Positions 28,359 to 38,269 of a stretch of DNA of 64,000 nucleotides are shown piece by piece. The notes below the pieces were generated by a model. It was not told the origin of the DNA. It did no database searches and saw only the letters and a list, made by a program, of their open reading frames with translations. A program made the translations under genes and the position numbers. Source of the stretch: Kurthia massiliensis (GTDB taxonomy: Bacteria > Bacillota > Bacilli > Bacillales_A > Planococcaceae); the NCBI RefSeq assembly GCF_000285555.1, contig NZ_HE610996.1, positions 425,052-489,051 of the forward strand, in the 5' to 3' direction. Numbering within the stretch: the stretch's first letter is position 1; every line of letters starts with the position of its first letter.

Positions 28359-29951
28359 TTACGCTAATTGCTCGTAACCTGACAGTGTTAAAAACTCTTC
28401 AAACTCGTCTTGTTGAATAAGTTCTTTAAAAATCGTGACAGCTTCGTTAAATTTTGAGGCGTTATACGCTTCTTCACCGAACTGCGCTTTTAATTTATCC
28501 ATTTCTTCGGCAATTGTTTGCTCTACAAGTGCGAGCGTAATATCACGGCCGTCTTCTAAACGACCCGCTTCTTGACGAATCCATTGCCATACTTGTGTAC
28601 GTGAAATTTCCGCTGTTGCCACATCTTCCATTAAATTATTGATTGGCGCTGCACCTTGTCCACGTAACCATGAAGCAATGTATTGAATGCCGACGCTACA
28701 GTTCACACGTAAGCCGTCTTCAGTAATCGTTCCTTCTGGGACTTCTAATAAATCTTGTGCCGTCACATGGACGTCTTCACGTTTTTTATCGATTTGGTTC
28801 GGATTTGGCATATATTTGTCAAACTGCTCAAGCGCGACTGGTACGAGCCCTGGGTGCGCCACCCACGTACCGTCGTGTCCATCTTGCGCTTCACGTTTTT
28901 TATCTTCACGCACTTTCGCAAAGGCCGCTTCGTTCGCCTCTGGATCGTCTTTAATTGGAATTTGTGCAGCCATACCGCCAATTGCTGGCGCATTGCGCTT
29001 ATGACATGTTTGAATACAGAGTGACGTATATGCACGCATAAATGGCGATGTCATCGTAACTTGACCACGGTCTGGTAAAATGACGCCATCTTGGTTACGT
29101 AAACGTTTAATATAGCTGAAAATATAATCCCAACGACCGCAGTTTAAACCTGCTGAATGGTCGCGTAATTCATATAAAATTTCATCCATTTGGAAAGCAG
29201 CTGTAATCGTTTCGATTAACACTGTCGCTTTAATCGTCCCATGTGGAATGTTTAACGTCTCTTCTGCAAAATTAAATACGTCGTTCCACCAGCGCGCTTC
29301 TAAATGATGTTCTAGTTTTGGTAAGTAAAAGTATGGGCCTGTCCCACGGTTTAATGCTTCTTGTGCATTGTGGAAGAAGTATAGGCCAAAGTCGAACAAA
29401 CTACCAGACATCGGTTCCCCGTCAATTTCTACATGCTTTTCGATGTAATGTAGCCCGCGTGGACGTACGAGTAACGTCGCTGTTTGCTCGCCTAGTTCAT
29501 ACACTTTTCCTGCTGGGTTCGTAAACTGAATCGAACGACGAACCGCATCACGCATATTGATTTGCCCATCAATCATATTTTCCCATGTCGGGCTCGTCGC
29601 ATCTTCAAAACAAGCCATGAACATTTTCGCACCAGAATTTAGCGCATTGATGACCATTTTACGATCAACTGGACCTGTGATTTCGACGCGACGGTCTTGT
29701 AAATCTTTCGGTAATGGCGCAATCGTCCAGTCTCCTTCACGAATGTGCTTCGTTTCTTCTAAAAAGTGTAATTGTTCTCCGGCATCTAAGCGCGCTTGTT
29801 GTTCTTGACGTTTTGCGACAAGTTCGACGCGACGGCTATTAAATTTCTTTTGGAGCGCTACTAAAAATTGTAGTGCCTCCGGTGTTAAAATTTGTGCCGT
29901 TTGCTCATTTTTTTCACCTGTAATACGGATATGTCCTGTCGTTTGTTGCAT
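28359..29951 (-). CDS. aceB: Malate synthase A
   Basis: 530 residues. Condenses glyoxylate and acetyl-CoA to malate in the glyoxylate shunt. Family landmarks: [24 protein letters not shown] near residues 115-138, [13 protein letters not shown], and the catalytic region [14 protein letters not shown] near residue 275, with [16 protein letters not shown] further on. Length is right for isoform A. It lies downstream of aceA across a 162-bp spacer with a large hairpin; ribosome site AGGAAGGGG. Confidence 0.95.
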   Translation of the reverse strand: MQQTTGHIRITGEKNEQTAQILTPEALQFLVALQKKFNSRRVELVAKRQEQQARLDAGEQLHFLEETKHIREGDWTIAPLPKDLQDRRVEITGPVDRKMVINALNSGAKMFMACFEDATSPTWENMIDGQINMRDAVRRSIQFTNPAGKVYELGEQTATLLVRPRGLHYIEKHVEIDGEPMSGSLFDFGLYFFHNAQEALNRGTGPYFYLPKLEHHLEARWWNDVFNFAEETLNIPHGTIKATVLIETITAAFQMDEILYELRDHSAGLNCGRWDYIFSYIKRLRNQDGVILPDRGQVTMTSPFMRAYTSLCIQTCHKRNAPAIGGMAAQIPIKDDPEANEAAFAKVREDKKREAQDGHDGTWVAHPGLVPVALEQFDKYMPNPNQIDKKREDVHVTAQDLLEVPEGTITEDGLRVNCSVGIQYIASWLRGQGAAPINNLMEDVATAEISRTQVWQWIRQEAGRLEDGRDITLALVEQTIAEEMDKLKAQFGEEAYNASKFNEAVTIFKELIQQDEFEEFLTLSGYEQLA

Positions 29952-29985
29952 AATATGACCCCTTCCTACATATAGAATAAAAACA

Positions 29986-30084
29986 ATCTATACTGCGGGT
30001 GTAAGCGACTTACTTATCGTGCCACACATACTAAGGAGGCGTCGATAGTATGTGAGCGTGTAAGTTCATGTCCGCAGTATAGAT
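29986..30084 (-). ncRNA. Large hairpin between aceA and aceB
   Basis: Three nested inverted repeats form one roughly 99-nt structure: ATCTATACTGCGG (29986-29998) with CCGCAGTATAGAT (30072-30084), perfect 13 bp; ACTTAC (30008-30013) with GTAAGT (30060-30065); and CACATACTA (30025-30033) with TAGTATGTG (30046-30054). On the transcript the 12-base loop contains CCUCCU, complementary to ribosome sites, and a U-rich run follows the outer stem. It may be a terminator, a stability element or a translation switch for aceB. No known RNA family recognised. Confidence 0.6.
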
Positions 30085-30113
30085 CATTAATCAAAACAAA
30101 TGAGTATCAAATA

Positions 30114-31388
30114 TTAGAACTGTGCAGTTTCAGTTGAGCCTGCCATTGCAGTTGTTGAAGATGTACCACCAGAAATTACTTGTGACACATCATCAAAGTA
30201 ACCTGTGCCGACTTCACGTTGGTGCTTTGTCGCTGTATATCCTTTAGACTCTGAAGCGAACTCAGCTTGTTGTAGTTTAGAGTATGCTGCCATACCGTTA
30301 TCTTTATAATCATGCGCAAGTTCGAACATTGAGTGATTTAATGCGTGGAAACCAGCTAATGTTACGAATTGGAATTTGTAGCCTAACTTGCCTAGCTCAC
30401 GTTGATATTCAGCAATTTCTTCTGTTGAAAGATTTGCTTCCCAGTTGAATGATGGTGAGCAGTTGTATGCAAGCATTTTACCTGGGTATTGTTCATGAAT
30501 TGCTGCTGCGAATTGACGTGCTTCTTCTAATGATGGCTTAGACGTTTCACACCATACTAAGTCTGCGTACGGTGCGTAAGCAAGGCCGCGTGCGATGGCT
30601 TGCTCAATGCCTGGGTTTGTACGGTAGAAGCCTTCTGGCGTACGCTCACCTGTTAAGAATGGCGCATCGTATGGATCGATATCAGATGTCACCATATCCG
30701 CTGCATCTGCATCTGTACGTGCGATGATAATTGTATCAACGCCCATTACGTCTGCTGCAAGACGTGCTGCAATTAAGTTACGTACAGCTGTTTGCGTTGG
30801 TTGTAGTACTTTACCACCTAAGTGACCACATTTTTTCTCAGATGCTAATTGGTCTTCTAAGTGAATACCTGCTGCACCTGCTTCGATCATTGATTTTACA
30901 AGTTCGAATACGTTTAACGGACCACCGAAACCTGCTTCCGCATCTGCTACGATTGGTGCGAACCAGTCGAATTCGCCGCCGCGACCTTCTGCTGTATCAA
31001 TTTGATCTGCGCGTTGTAACGTTTGGTTAATACGTTTTACAACTTGTGGTACTGAGTTTGCTGGGTATAGTGATTGGTCAGGATACATTTGACCTGAAAG
31101 ATTGGCATCTGCTGCTACTTGCCAGCCAGATAAATAAATCGCTTGAAGACCAGCTTTTACTTGTTGCATTGCTTGGTTACCAGTCAAAGCGCCTAGTGCG
31201 TTAATGAATGGCTCCGTATTTAAAGAGTTCCATAAACGAGCTGCACCGCGTGTCGCCAGTGTTTGTTCGATAAGTACAGAACCGCGTAGTTTTAATACAT
31301 CTTCTGCGCTATATGGACGTTCAACGCCTGCGAAGCGCTCCTCTTGCCAATGTTTTTGTAATTGTTCAGCTGTTTGATTTGTCATCAT
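30114..31388 (-). CDS. aceA: Isocitrate lyase
   Basis: About 424 residues. Cleaves isocitrate to glyoxylate and succinate, first step of the glyoxylate shunt. The catalytic motif [15 protein letters not shown] is near residue 185. The C-terminal region [26 protein letters not shown] is typical. Start 31388 ([11 protein letters not shown]) follows GGGAGAGGG; the longer frame to 31481 lacks a ribosome site. Transcribed with aceB and divergent from a LytTR-type regulator, with a 199-bp shared upstream region. Confidence 0.96.
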   Translation of the reverse strand: MMTNQTAEQLQKHWQEERFAGVERPYSAEDVLKLRGSVLIEQTLATRGAARLWNSLNTEPFINALGALTGNQAMQQVKAGLQAIYLSGWQVAADANLSGQMYPDQSLYPANSVPQVVKRINQTLQRADQIDTAEGRGGEFDWFAPIVADAEAGFGGPLNVFELVKSMIEAGAAGIHLEDQLASEKKCGHLGGKVLQPTQTAVRNLIAARLAADVMGVDTIIIARTDADAADMVTSDIDPYDAPFLTGERTPEGFYRTNPGIEQAIARGLAYAPYADLVWCETSKPSLEEARQFAAAIHEQYPGKMLAYNCSPSFNWEANLSTEEIAEYQRELGKLGYKFQFVTLAGFHALNHSMFELAHDYKDNGMAAYSKLQQAEFASESKGYTATKHQREVGTGYFDDVSQVISGGTSSTTAMAGSTETAQF

Positions 31389-31587
31389 TAATCCCTCTCC
31401 CTTATACCGTATACTTAACCAACGATACGTTGCGTCTTGTTGCATAACAGTTATCGTTTGTTGTAAACTACTATATAACAATTAAGTTGATTTTGTATTA
31501 TTTTTTGGATAAAATAGCCATATAGCAAGATAAAACGTTATAATGCTAGATGAAACCGTTTTTATTCTATTTTAGGAGGTATGATGA

Positions 31588-32259
31588 ATGACTATAACAG
31601 ATGCAAATTTACACGATGTGCTTGGCCAATATGCGGTGTTGTGGGAAGACTGGATCCCGAAAGATGCAACGATTGCACTCGCTTATCGCGATCAATACAT
31701 TTATTACGCACCGAAACAATACGATATTCACGTTACAGTCGGCTCTGCACCTGCCGAGACGAGCATTGCGTATCAAACGATTGAGCGTAAACAAAAAGTT
31801 GCGCAAAGTATGGTTGACCCACGAAACGGAATAGCCTATTACGGTGTTGGTTATCCGATTACGATTAAAGAACGTGATGCAGCACTCGTCGTCGTTTTAC
31901 CTCCTAGTGAAACAGAACAGCAAGAACAAACGACATTAGAATTTGTCACAGGTCGCTTAGAAGATGAATGGATGCCTGTGAACGTTTCTTCTATTGTTTA
32001 TTTTGAAAGTTATAATAAGAAAAACTGGTTTTATTTGAATGGCGAACAATATCACGTGGCACTTAAAATGAAAGAACTATCCGAACGTTTACCGAACTAT
32101 TTCATCCGCATTCACCGTTCTTACATCGTTAATATTCATAATATTTCAAAAATTTCACGTGATATTACGTCCAATTTAATCGTCTTAACAAAAGATGGCC
32201 AATCTCTTCCAGTCAGTCAAAGCTACGTCGCAGATTTGCGGAAGGCGCTATCCTTTTAA
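31588..32259 (+). CDS. Sensor-LytTR transcriptional regulator, divergent from aceA
   Basis: 223 residues. The C-terminal ~95 residues are a LytTR DNA-binding domain (VNVSSIVYFESYNKK, then YFIRIHRSYIVNIHNI and SLPVSQSYVADLRKAL). The N-terminal ~110 residues resemble the small-molecule sensor domain found in some chemotaxis-type proteins: QYIYYAPKQYDIHVTVGSAP and YGVGYPITIKE. There is no receiver domain, so it is likely a one-component sensor. Divergence from aceAB makes it a candidate glyoxylate-shunt regulator (inference). Ribosome site AGGAGG. A TGAAACCGTTTTTA at 31551 resembles a cre site only weakly. Confidence 0.78.
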   Translation: MTITDANLHDVLGQYAVLWEDWIPKDATIALAYRDQYIYYAPKQYDIHVTVGSAPAETSIAYQTIERKQKVAQSMVDPRNGIAYYGVGYPITIKERDAALVVVLPPSETEQQEQTTLEFVTGRLEDEWMPVNVSSIVYFESYNKKNWFYLNGEQYHVALKMKELSERLPNYFIRIHRSYIVNIHNISKISRDITSNLIVLTKDGQSLPVSQSYVADLRKALSF

Positions 32260-32263
32260 TCGA

Positions 32264-32312
32264 GAAAACTATGTTACGAGTTAGCAAAAAGCTCCCGTAG
32301 CATAGTTTTTTT
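32264..32312 (+). terminator. Terminator after the LytTR gene
   Basis: AAAACTATG pairs with CATAGTTTT, continued by TACG/CGTA, followed by a T tract. Confidence 0.8.
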
Positions 32313-32393
32313 CTTTTCCTAGGCCATTAGACATAGCGTTTAAACAAGAACTTTGTGCAATACAACTGTAATATTCTTTTTTTCGCAAATTAG

Positions 32394-32421
32394 TTGAAAA
32401 TTCATGTCAGTTTTGTATAAT
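32394..32421 (+). promoter_or_regulatory. Promoter of the XRE-potABCD operon
   Basis: TTGAAA, 16 bp, TATAAT. Start near 32428, so all repeats listed next lie in the 5' leader. Confidence 0.75.
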
Positions 32422-32432
32422 AATTATCGTTT

Positions 32433-32525
32433 GAGTAAACTATAAGTTTTGTTAAAGTAAACTTTCTTTACTGGAAGTTATGTTACAGTAAACTTTCTTT
32501 AGCAAAAGTTTACTTATAGTAAAGG
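32433..32525. promoter_or_regulatory. Operator array upstream of the XRE-pot operon
   Basis: AGTAAACTTTCTTTA occurs twice with a 31-bp period (from 32456 and 32487). Outside these, AGTAAACTATAAGT (32434) and TTTACTTATAGTAAA (about 32509) share the core ACTATAAGT in opposite orientation. All fit a GTAAA...TTTAC dyad theme. The cluster covers the leader between the promoter and the XRE-cupin gene, as expected for autoregulation by that protein. Confidence 0.6.
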
Positions 32526-32540
32526 ACGAGGAGCAGAGAT

Positions 32541-33083
32541 ATGCAAATCGGTAAAAAAATAAAACGTCTTCGCCTGAAAAAAGGGCTCACACAAGAAGAG
32601 CTTGGCGAACGTACAGATTTAAGTAAAGGATATATTTCGCAGCTTGAGCGCGATTTAAATTCACCTTCTATCGAAACACTGTTTTCATTACTAGAGGTGC
32701 TCGGTTCTACACCGAAGGAATTTTTTGATGACGATGTCACAGAGCAAAAGGTCGTTTATACGGAGAGTGATCAAACGATTCATGTAGATGAAGAAAAAAA
32801 CTTCCATCTGCAATGGTTGATCCCGACGTCAAACGAAAAAGAGATTGAACCTGTATTATTAACATTCGGTGAAAAAGGCGAATTTAAACAATTTGAGCCG
32901 TCGCAGTCTGAAACGTTTATATACGTACTGCAAGGTCGCATCCGTTTACAGCTAGGGGCCGAACATTATGTAGCTCACAAAGGTGATGCCATATATTTTG
33001 AAGCGTCCGACCATCACCAACTATTTAACGATCATGCAGGCCAAACCAAACTTTTACTTGTCGCAACGGACTCATATTTGTAA
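32541..33083 (+). CDS. XRE-family regulator with cupin sensor domain
   Basis: 180 residues. An N-terminal helix-turn-helix ([20 protein letters not shown], residues about 18-40) is followed by a C-terminal cupin ([17 protein letters not shown] and [13 protein letters not shown]) that usually binds a small ligand. Same architecture as PuuR-type regulators of polyamine genes. Directly upstream of potABCD with a 14-base spacer, so it most likely controls polyamine import in response to an intracellular ligand. Ribosome site GAGGAGCAGAG. Confidence 0.88.
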   Translation: MQIGKKIKRLRLKKGLTQEELGERTDLSKGYISQLERDLNSPSIETLFSLLEVLGSTPKEFFDDDVTEQKVVYTESDQTIHVDEEKNFHLQWLIPTSNEKEIEPVLLTFGEKGEFKQFEPSQSETFIYVLQGRIRLQLGAEHYVAHKGDAIYFEASDHHQLFNDHAGQTKLLLVATDSYL

Positions 33084-33097
33084 TTAGGAGGCTCAAT

Positions 33098-34204
33098 ATG
33101 TCACAAGACACAATTATTCGTTTTGATCACGTATCAAAATCGTACAACGACGGAACAGTCGTTTTAAAAGACATTAGTTTTGAAATGGAGCGCGGAAAAT
33201 TTTATACGTTATTAGGTCCTTCTGGATGTGGTAAGACAACCATTTTACGCCTCATCGCTGGTTTCATGGAGCCATCTAAAGGCGATATTTATTTCAATGG
33301 TGAAAAAATTAACAACGTACCGGCCAATGAACGTCACGTGAATACCGTTTTCCAAGACTATGCGCTATTCCCGCATTTAAACGTATTTGAAAACGTCGCA
33401 TTCGGCTTACGTATTCAAAAGGTAAAAGAAAAAGAAATTAAAGAACGTGTAGAAGAAGCACTTCGCTTCGTCAACTTAGCTGGTTATGGCGAACGAGAAA
33501 TTCAAGAAATGTCTGGTGGTCAACGTCAACGCGTTGCAATTGCACGCGCCATCGTCAACGATCCAGAAATCATCCTATTAGATGAACCACTATCAGCACT
33601 TGATTTAAAATTACGTACAGAAATGCAATATGAACTACGTGAATTGCAACAACGTTTAGGAAAAACATTCGTATTCGTTACGCATGACCAAGAAGAAGCA
33701 CTTGCAATGAGTGATGAAATCTTCGTCTTAAGTGAAGGAATGATTCAACAAAGTGGTTCTCCAGTAGACATTTACGACGAACCAATCAACCGCTTCGTTG
33801 CAGACTTTATCGGCGAATCAAATATCGTTAGCGGTATTATGGAACGCGACTTTGAAGTAACATTTAACGGCAAAACGTTCGAATGTGTCGACCAAGGGTT
33901 AAACCCACATGAGAAAGTAGACGTCGTGTTACGCCCTGAAGATTTAGTCATCACTTCTGTTGAAGAAGGTAAAATCGCCGTAACGGTTGAAACACAATTA
34001 TTCCGTGGCGTTCACTACGAACTTTCAACGTACGATGAAAACGGTAAAGAGTGGTTAATTCATTCATTGAAAAAAGCTGATGTTGGTGCAAAAATCGGCT
34101 TAGACTTTGAACCAGATGCGATTCACATTATGCGTATGAACGAAACAGAGGCGGAGTTTGATGCCCGCTTAGAATCTTATGGAGATGAAGAGCATGCAAA
34201 ATAA
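33098..34204 (+). CDS. potA: Spermidine/putrescine ABC transporter ATPase
   Basis: 368 residues. Walker [10 protein letters not shown] near residue 38, signature MSGGQRQR near 137, Walker [13 protein letters not shown] near 157, His-switch FVTHDQEEA near 190, then a C-terminal TOBE-type regulatory domain ([12 protein letters not shown]). Drives polyamine uptake. Ribosome site AGGAGG. Overlaps potB by 11 bp. Confidence 0.94.
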   Translation: MSQDTIIRFDHVSKSYNDGTVVLKDISFEMERGKFYTLLGPSGCGKTTILRLIAGFMEPSKGDIYFNGEKINNVPANERHVNTVFQDYALFPHLNVFENVAFGLRIQKVKEKEIKERVEEALRFVNLAGYGEREIQEMSGGQRQRVAIARAIVNDPEIILLDEPLSALDLKLRTEMQYELRELQQRLGKTFVFVTHDQEEALAMSDEIFVLSEGMIQQSGSPVDIYDEPINRFVADFIGESNIVSGIMERDFEVTFNGKTFECVDQGLNPHEKVDVVLRPEDLVITSVEEGKIAVTVETQLFRGVHYELSTYDENGKEWLIHSLKKADVGAKIGLDFEPDAIHIMRMNETEAEFDARLESYGDEEHAK

Positions 34205-35018
34205 GCGCGGGGGTAGTTTAACGCTCGTTCCATATTACGTATGGATAGCTTTATTTGTCATCGCACCAATCTTACTCGTTGGCTACTATTCATTGCTTGA
34301 TTTAGAAGGCAACTTCACACTTGAAAACTATAAAAACTTTTTAACACCTGTTTATTTAAAAATGACGCTAAGCTCGTTCTGGTATGCCTTTTTAGTAACA
34401 CTCGTTTGTTTAATCGTATCGTATCCGGCAGCGTTCATTATTTCTCGTTTAAAAAATAAACAACTTTGGTTAATGTTAATCATCATTCCATCATGGATTA
34501 ACTTACTATTAAAAACGTATGCATTCATCGGCATTTTCGGTCAATCAGGCCCGATCAACGCTTTCTTATCAGCAATCGGCATTGAAAAACAACAAATTTT
34601 GTTTACGAGCGCAAGTTTCGTATTCGTATCGGTCTACATTTTTATTCCGTTTATGATTTTACCGTTATTCAACTCGATTGATAAATTAAGCCCTGCCCTA
34701 TTAGATGCATCACGTGATTTAGGTGCTTCTCGTATGTATACGTTACGCCGCGTCATGATTCCATTAACGATGGATGGCATTAAAGCAGGGATTCAAGCTG
34801 TATTTATCCCTTCTTTATCACTATTCATGATTACACGTTTAATCGCGGGTAACCACGTTATTACGCTCGGTACAGCAATTGAGCAACAATTCCTCGTAAC
34901 GCAAAACTGGGGAATGGGTTCAACGATCGCCGTATTCTTAATCATTTTCATGTTTATCATTATGGCGTTTACAGGCGAGAAGAAAAAGAAAGGAGCTGCG
35001 CGCGGTGGGAAAAATTAG
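34194..35018 (+). CDS. potB: Spermidine/putrescine ABC transporter permease
   Basis: 274-residue permease with six predicted helices and coupling motif [20 protein letters not shown] near residues 170-190. The start at 34194 ([11 protein letters not shown]) is chosen because GGAG lies about ten bases upstream inside potA; ATG 34179 lacks one. Overlaps potC by 14 bp, so translation is coupled through the operon. Confidence 0.93.
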   Translation: MQNKRGGSLTLVPYYVWIALFVIAPILLVGYYSLLDLEGNFTLENYKNFLTPVYLKMTLSSFWYAFLVTLVCLIVSYPAAFIISRLKNKQLWLMLIIIPSWINLLLKTYAFIGIFGQSGPINAFLSAIGIEKQQILFTSASFVFVSVYIFIPFMILPLFNSIDKLSPALLDASRDLGASRMYTLRRVMIPLTMDGIKAGIQAVFIPSLSLFMITRLIAGNHVITLGTAIEQQFLVTQNWGMGSTIAVFLIIFMFIIMAFTGEKKKKGAARGGKN

Positions 35019-35796
35019 TAAAGGCTCAAAAGCTTATTTAGCACTCGTATTCATCGTGTTGTACGCACCGATTTTCTTCTTGATTTTCTATTCGTTCAAT
35101 AGCGGTGATTCGATGACGAACTTTAAGTCATTCACACTGAGTCACTATAAAGATATTTTTGCAGATAATCGTCTCGTCGTCATTTTATTAAATACGGTCG
35201 TTGTCGCGTTATTATCTGCGTTATTTGCAACGATTATCGGTACGATGGGTGCAATCGGCATTCAAATGCTACGTAATCGTAAACTGCGTAATACTGTATT
35301 ATCACTAAACAACATTTTAATCGTTAGTCCTGACGTTATTATCGGGGCTTCGTTCTTAATTTTATTCACGATGATTGGCTTAAAACTTGGCTTTATGTCG
35401 GTATTACTAAGTCATATCGCCTTCAGTATTCCAATTGTTGTTATCATGGTTTTACCAAAAATCCAAGAAATGTCGAATTCATTAATCGATGCGGCACGCG
35501 ACTTAGGTGCTTCTCGTAAAGAAGTGTTAACACGCGTTATCTTGCCATACATCCAACCAGGGATTTTCGCTGGTTTCTTCATGGCATTAACGTATTCATT
35601 AGATGACTTTGCCGTAACGTTCTTCGTTACAGGTAATGGTTTCTCAACATTATCAGTTGAAATTTACTCAATGGCACGTGCCGGCGTATCGTTAACAGTT
35701 AACGCCATTAGCGGTCTTGTATTCGCTGTGACGATGTTACTTGTACTCGGTTACTACTTCGTGACAATGCGTAAAGTGAAAGGAGTGCGTAAATAA
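35005..35796 (+). CDS. potC: Spermidine/putrescine ABC transporter permease
   Basis: 263 residues, second permease of the importer, six helices, coupling motif DAARDLGASRKEVLTRVILP. GTG start at 35005 with AGGAG nine bases upstream. Its stop shares its last base with the potD start, so the genes are tightly coupled. Confidence 0.93.
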   Translation: MGKISKGSKAYLALVFIVLYAPIFFLIFYSFNSGDSMTNFKSFTLSHYKDIFADNRLVVILLNTVVVALLSALFATIIGTMGAIGIQMLRNRKLRNTVLSLNNILIVSPDVIIGASFLILFTMIGLKLGFMSVLLSHIAFSIPIVVIMVLPKIQEMSNSLIDAARDLGASRKEVLTRVILPYIQPGIFAGFFMALTYSLDDFAVTFFVTGNGFSTLSVEIYSMARAGVSLTVNAISGLVFAVTMLLVLGYYFVTMRKVKGVRK

Positions 35797-36872
35797 TGAA
35801 AGGTCTTGTGAAAGCGACAATTGCCATCGTTATCGTCTGTGCACTACTTATGTACGCAACTAAATCACTCGATTCGAATTCATCAAAAGCAGGTTCAGAT
35901 GTTTTAACCGTTTATAACTGGGGCGAATATATCGACCCTGCCCTACTAAAAAAATTCGAAAAAGAAACAGGTATCCACGTCGTGTATGAAACGTTTGATT
36001 CAAATGAAGCGATGATTACGAAAGTGGAACAAGGCGGTACGAATTACGATATCGCTGTACCATCGGAATATACGATTGAACAAATGAAAGAAAAAAATCT
36101 TTTATTAAAAGTCGATCATGACAAAATTCCAAACTTAAAAAATATCGATCAAGATTTTTTAGATTTAGATTTCGATAAAAATAATGAATATTCAATTCCT
36201 TACTTCTGGGGTACGGTCGGTGTTGTATACAACCCAAAAATGCTTCAAAAAGACTTAGACTTCTCTTCTTGGGACCAACTGTGGGACCCGTCATTAAAAG
36301 GGAAAGTATTGCTTGTCGATAGTGCGCGCGAAGTGATGGGTATGAGTTTGAATAGTATGAACTTATCACTCAACTCAAAAGACTCGAATGAGTTAAACAA
36401 AGCGACAGACAAATTAATCGATCTATCACCGAACGTCAAAGCGGTTATCGGTGATGAAGTAACACAATTAATGGTGAATGGCGACGCTTCTGTTGCCCTT
36501 ACGTGGTCTGGTCAAGCAGCGGATATGATGTATGACAATGAAGATTTAACATATGCCGTTCCGAAAGAAGGTTCGAACTTATGGTTCGATAACATGGTTA
36601 TTCCGAAAACATCTAAAAATGTAGAAGGTGCGCATAAATTTATGAACTTTATGTTAGACCCTGAAAACGCCGCACAAAATGCGGATTACGTTGGTTATTC
36701 AACACCGAATAAAGCAGCGCTCGATTTATTAGATAAAGAAGTAACATCGGATGAACGTTATTACCCTTCTGCAGAAGTACGTAAAAACCTACACGTTTAT
36801 CAAAACTTAGGGAAAGAAAAAATCGGTGAATACAATGAGTTATTCCTAAAATTTAAAATGTCCCTTCAATAA
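35796..36872 (+). CDS. potD: Spermidine/putrescine-binding protein
   Basis: 358-residue extracellular polyamine receptor. Typical features: LTVYNWGEYIDPALLKKFEK and YDIAVPSEYTIEQM near residues 80-100. A hydrophobic N-terminal segment (about residues 5-20) contains one cysteine, but VIVC lacks a small residue at -1, so it is not a standard lipobox; the protein may be membrane-anchored by this helix. Start at 35796 overlaps the potC stop by one base. Ribosome site AAAGGAG. Confidence 0.92.
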   Translation: MKGLVKATIAIVIVCALLMYATKSLDSNSSKAGSDVLTVYNWGEYIDPALLKKFEKETGIHVVYETFDSNEAMITKVEQGGTNYDIAVPSEYTIEQMKEKNLLLKVDHDKIPNLKNIDQDFLDLDFDKNNEYSIPYFWGTVGVVYNPKMLQKDLDFSSWDQLWDPSLKGKVLLVDSAREVMGMSLNSMNLSLNSKDSNELNKATDKLIDLSPNVKAVIGDEVTQLMVNGDASVALTWSGQAADMMYDNEDLTYAVPKEGSNLWFDNMVIPKTSKNVEGAHKFMNFMLDPENAAQNADYVGYSTPNKAALDLLDKEVTSDERYYPSAEVRKNLHVYQNLGKEKIGEYNELFLKFKMSLQ

Positions 36873-36885
36873 CAACTCATAAAGC

Positions 36886-36917
36886 CTTACACTTTTTAAC
36901 GAGTGTAAGGCCTTTTT
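36886..36917 (+). terminator. Terminator after potD
   Basis: GCCTTACACT pairs with AGTGTAAGGC around an 8-base loop, followed by TTTTT. Confidence 0.88.
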
Positions 36918-36979
36918 AATAATATGTATATGTTCCAAATAGATTTCTACGACTTTATACTGAACTTGAGCACGTTTCG

Positions 36980-37009
36980 TTGCGTCTCATCCGATGGACA
37001 GTCTATAAT
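36980..37009 (+). promoter_or_regulatory. Promoter of the MFS gene
   Basis: TTGCGT, 18 bp, TATAAT, ending 33 bases before the MFS ATG. It overlaps the upstream extension of the longest frame, which supports the shorter start. Confidence 0.62.
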
Positions 37010-37042
37010 CGGAATAAAGAAAATGACAAAAGGTGGCAATCT

Positions 37043-38230
37043 ATGAACAAACACAATCGTCTTGCCCTTATTTTACTCATGTTCATTATGTTTATTACGA
37101 TGAGTGGTATCGGGCTAATCATTCCAATTATGCCAGCTTATTTAAAAGGATTTAATGCAGGTGGCCAAGTGCTTGGCTTTATCATTGCAATCATCGCCTT
37201 TGCACAATTTATCTTCTCACCACTTGCAGGAAATTTATCCGATAAAATCGGACGTAAAAAGCTGATTATTTTTGGTCTTATTTTAAACGGCGCCGCACAA
37301 ATCGGCTTCGGCTTATCAACGCATTTATTTGAACTATTTTTATGGCGCTTCTTAACAGGAATCGGCGCAGCATTTATTATGCCACCTGTTATGGCTTATG
37401 CCGCAGATATTACGACGACAGAAGAACGCGGGAAAGCGATGGGCTTAATCGGCGCGGCGATTTCATTCGGCTTTATGATTGGCCCAGGTATCGGTGGCGC
37501 ATTGTCGAATGTAGACTTGCACTTCCCATTCTTTGCTGCTGGTGGCGCTGCCATTGTAACTTCATTTTTAGCGCTCGTATTATTACCAAAAACGAAACCT
37601 GTCGCAATTGCACAAAAAGGTTCTAACAATATTATTAAAGAATTAATTCGTTCGACAAAAGCACCGTACTTCGTCATGTTAATCGTCGTCTTCGTATTCT
37701 CATTCGGCATTTCGAATTTTCAAGCGACGTTATCGATGTTTTTAACGAATAAATTCGCTTATACACCAAACGATATCGCGATCGTTATGACTGTTGGCGG
37801 TTTTGCCGGCGTTATTATTCAAGGTGTCTTTCTCGGTCGTTTGTTCAAACGTTTCGGCGAATTAAAAATCGTTTTATGGAGCTTAATCATCGCCGCCATT
37901 TCATTTATCGGTATGATTTTCGTAAGTGGCTTCTTCCTCATTTTATTCGTCGCAACGATTTTCCAAATTGCAACGACGCTTATTCGTCCAGCGATTAATA
38001 CACTCGTCTCAAAATCAGCAGGTAACGAACAAGGCTTTGCGGCTGGGATGAACACGTCTTATATGTCGCTCGGCAATATGATTGGCCCAGCGATTGCAGG
38101 GACACTACTTGATTGGCACATTCATGCACCATTTATTTTGGGCGCTATTATTTTAGTTGGCGGCTTCTTCATTTTATATATGTGGACACGCCAACACCCT
38201 GCTTTATCGGATACGCCTGTTAAGCAGTAA
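37043..38230 (+). CDS. MFS multidrug/tetracycline-type exporter
   Basis: 395 residues with about 12 transmembrane helices. MFS motif A is GNLSDKIGRKKLIIFG near residue 68. IGLIIPIMPAYL near the N terminus and the central region resemble TetA/NorA-like drug:H+ antiporters. Exported compound unknown. Start 37043 (MNKHNRLALILL) follows AAAGGTGG and lies downstream of the predicted promoter. Monocistronic, between two terminators. Confidence 0.9.
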   Translation: MNKHNRLALILLMFIMFITMSGIGLIIPIMPAYLKGFNAGGQVLGFIIAIIAFAQFIFSPLAGNLSDKIGRKKLIIFGLILNGAAQIGFGLSTHLFELFLWRFLTGIGAAFIMPPVMAYAADITTTEERGKAMGLIGAAISFGFMIGPGIGGALSNVDLHFPFFAAGGAAIVTSFLALVLLPKTKPVAIAQKGSNNIIKELIRSTKAPYFVMLIVVFVFSFGISNFQATLSMFLTNKFAYTPNDIAIVMTVGGFAGVIIQGVFLGRLFKRFGELKIVLWSLIIAAISFIGMIFVSGFFLILFVATIFQIATTLIRPAINTLVSKSAGNEQGFAAGMNTSYMSLGNMIGPAIAGTLLDWHIHAPFILGAIILVGGFFILYMWTRQHPALSDTPVKQ

Positions 38231-38234
38231 CGAA

Positions 38235-38268
38235 AAAAGCGAGCATACAATGACGTATGCTCGCTTTT
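38235..38268. terminator. Bidirectional terminator between MFS gene and dapL
   Basis: Perfect 14-bp stem AAAAGCGAGCATAC / GTATGCTCGCTTTT, loop AATGAC, between convergent genes. Confidence 0.92.
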
Positions 38269-38269
38269 A

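Noticed and set aside
31551-31564. Possible CcpA cre site upstream of the LytTR gene
   Set aside because: Two mismatches to the consensus, including the final CA; kept only as a note in the gene entry.
36980-37042. N-terminal extension of the MFS exporter
   Set aside because: The region holds a -35/-10 promoter, and the ATG at 37043 has a ribosome site directly before the first membrane helix.
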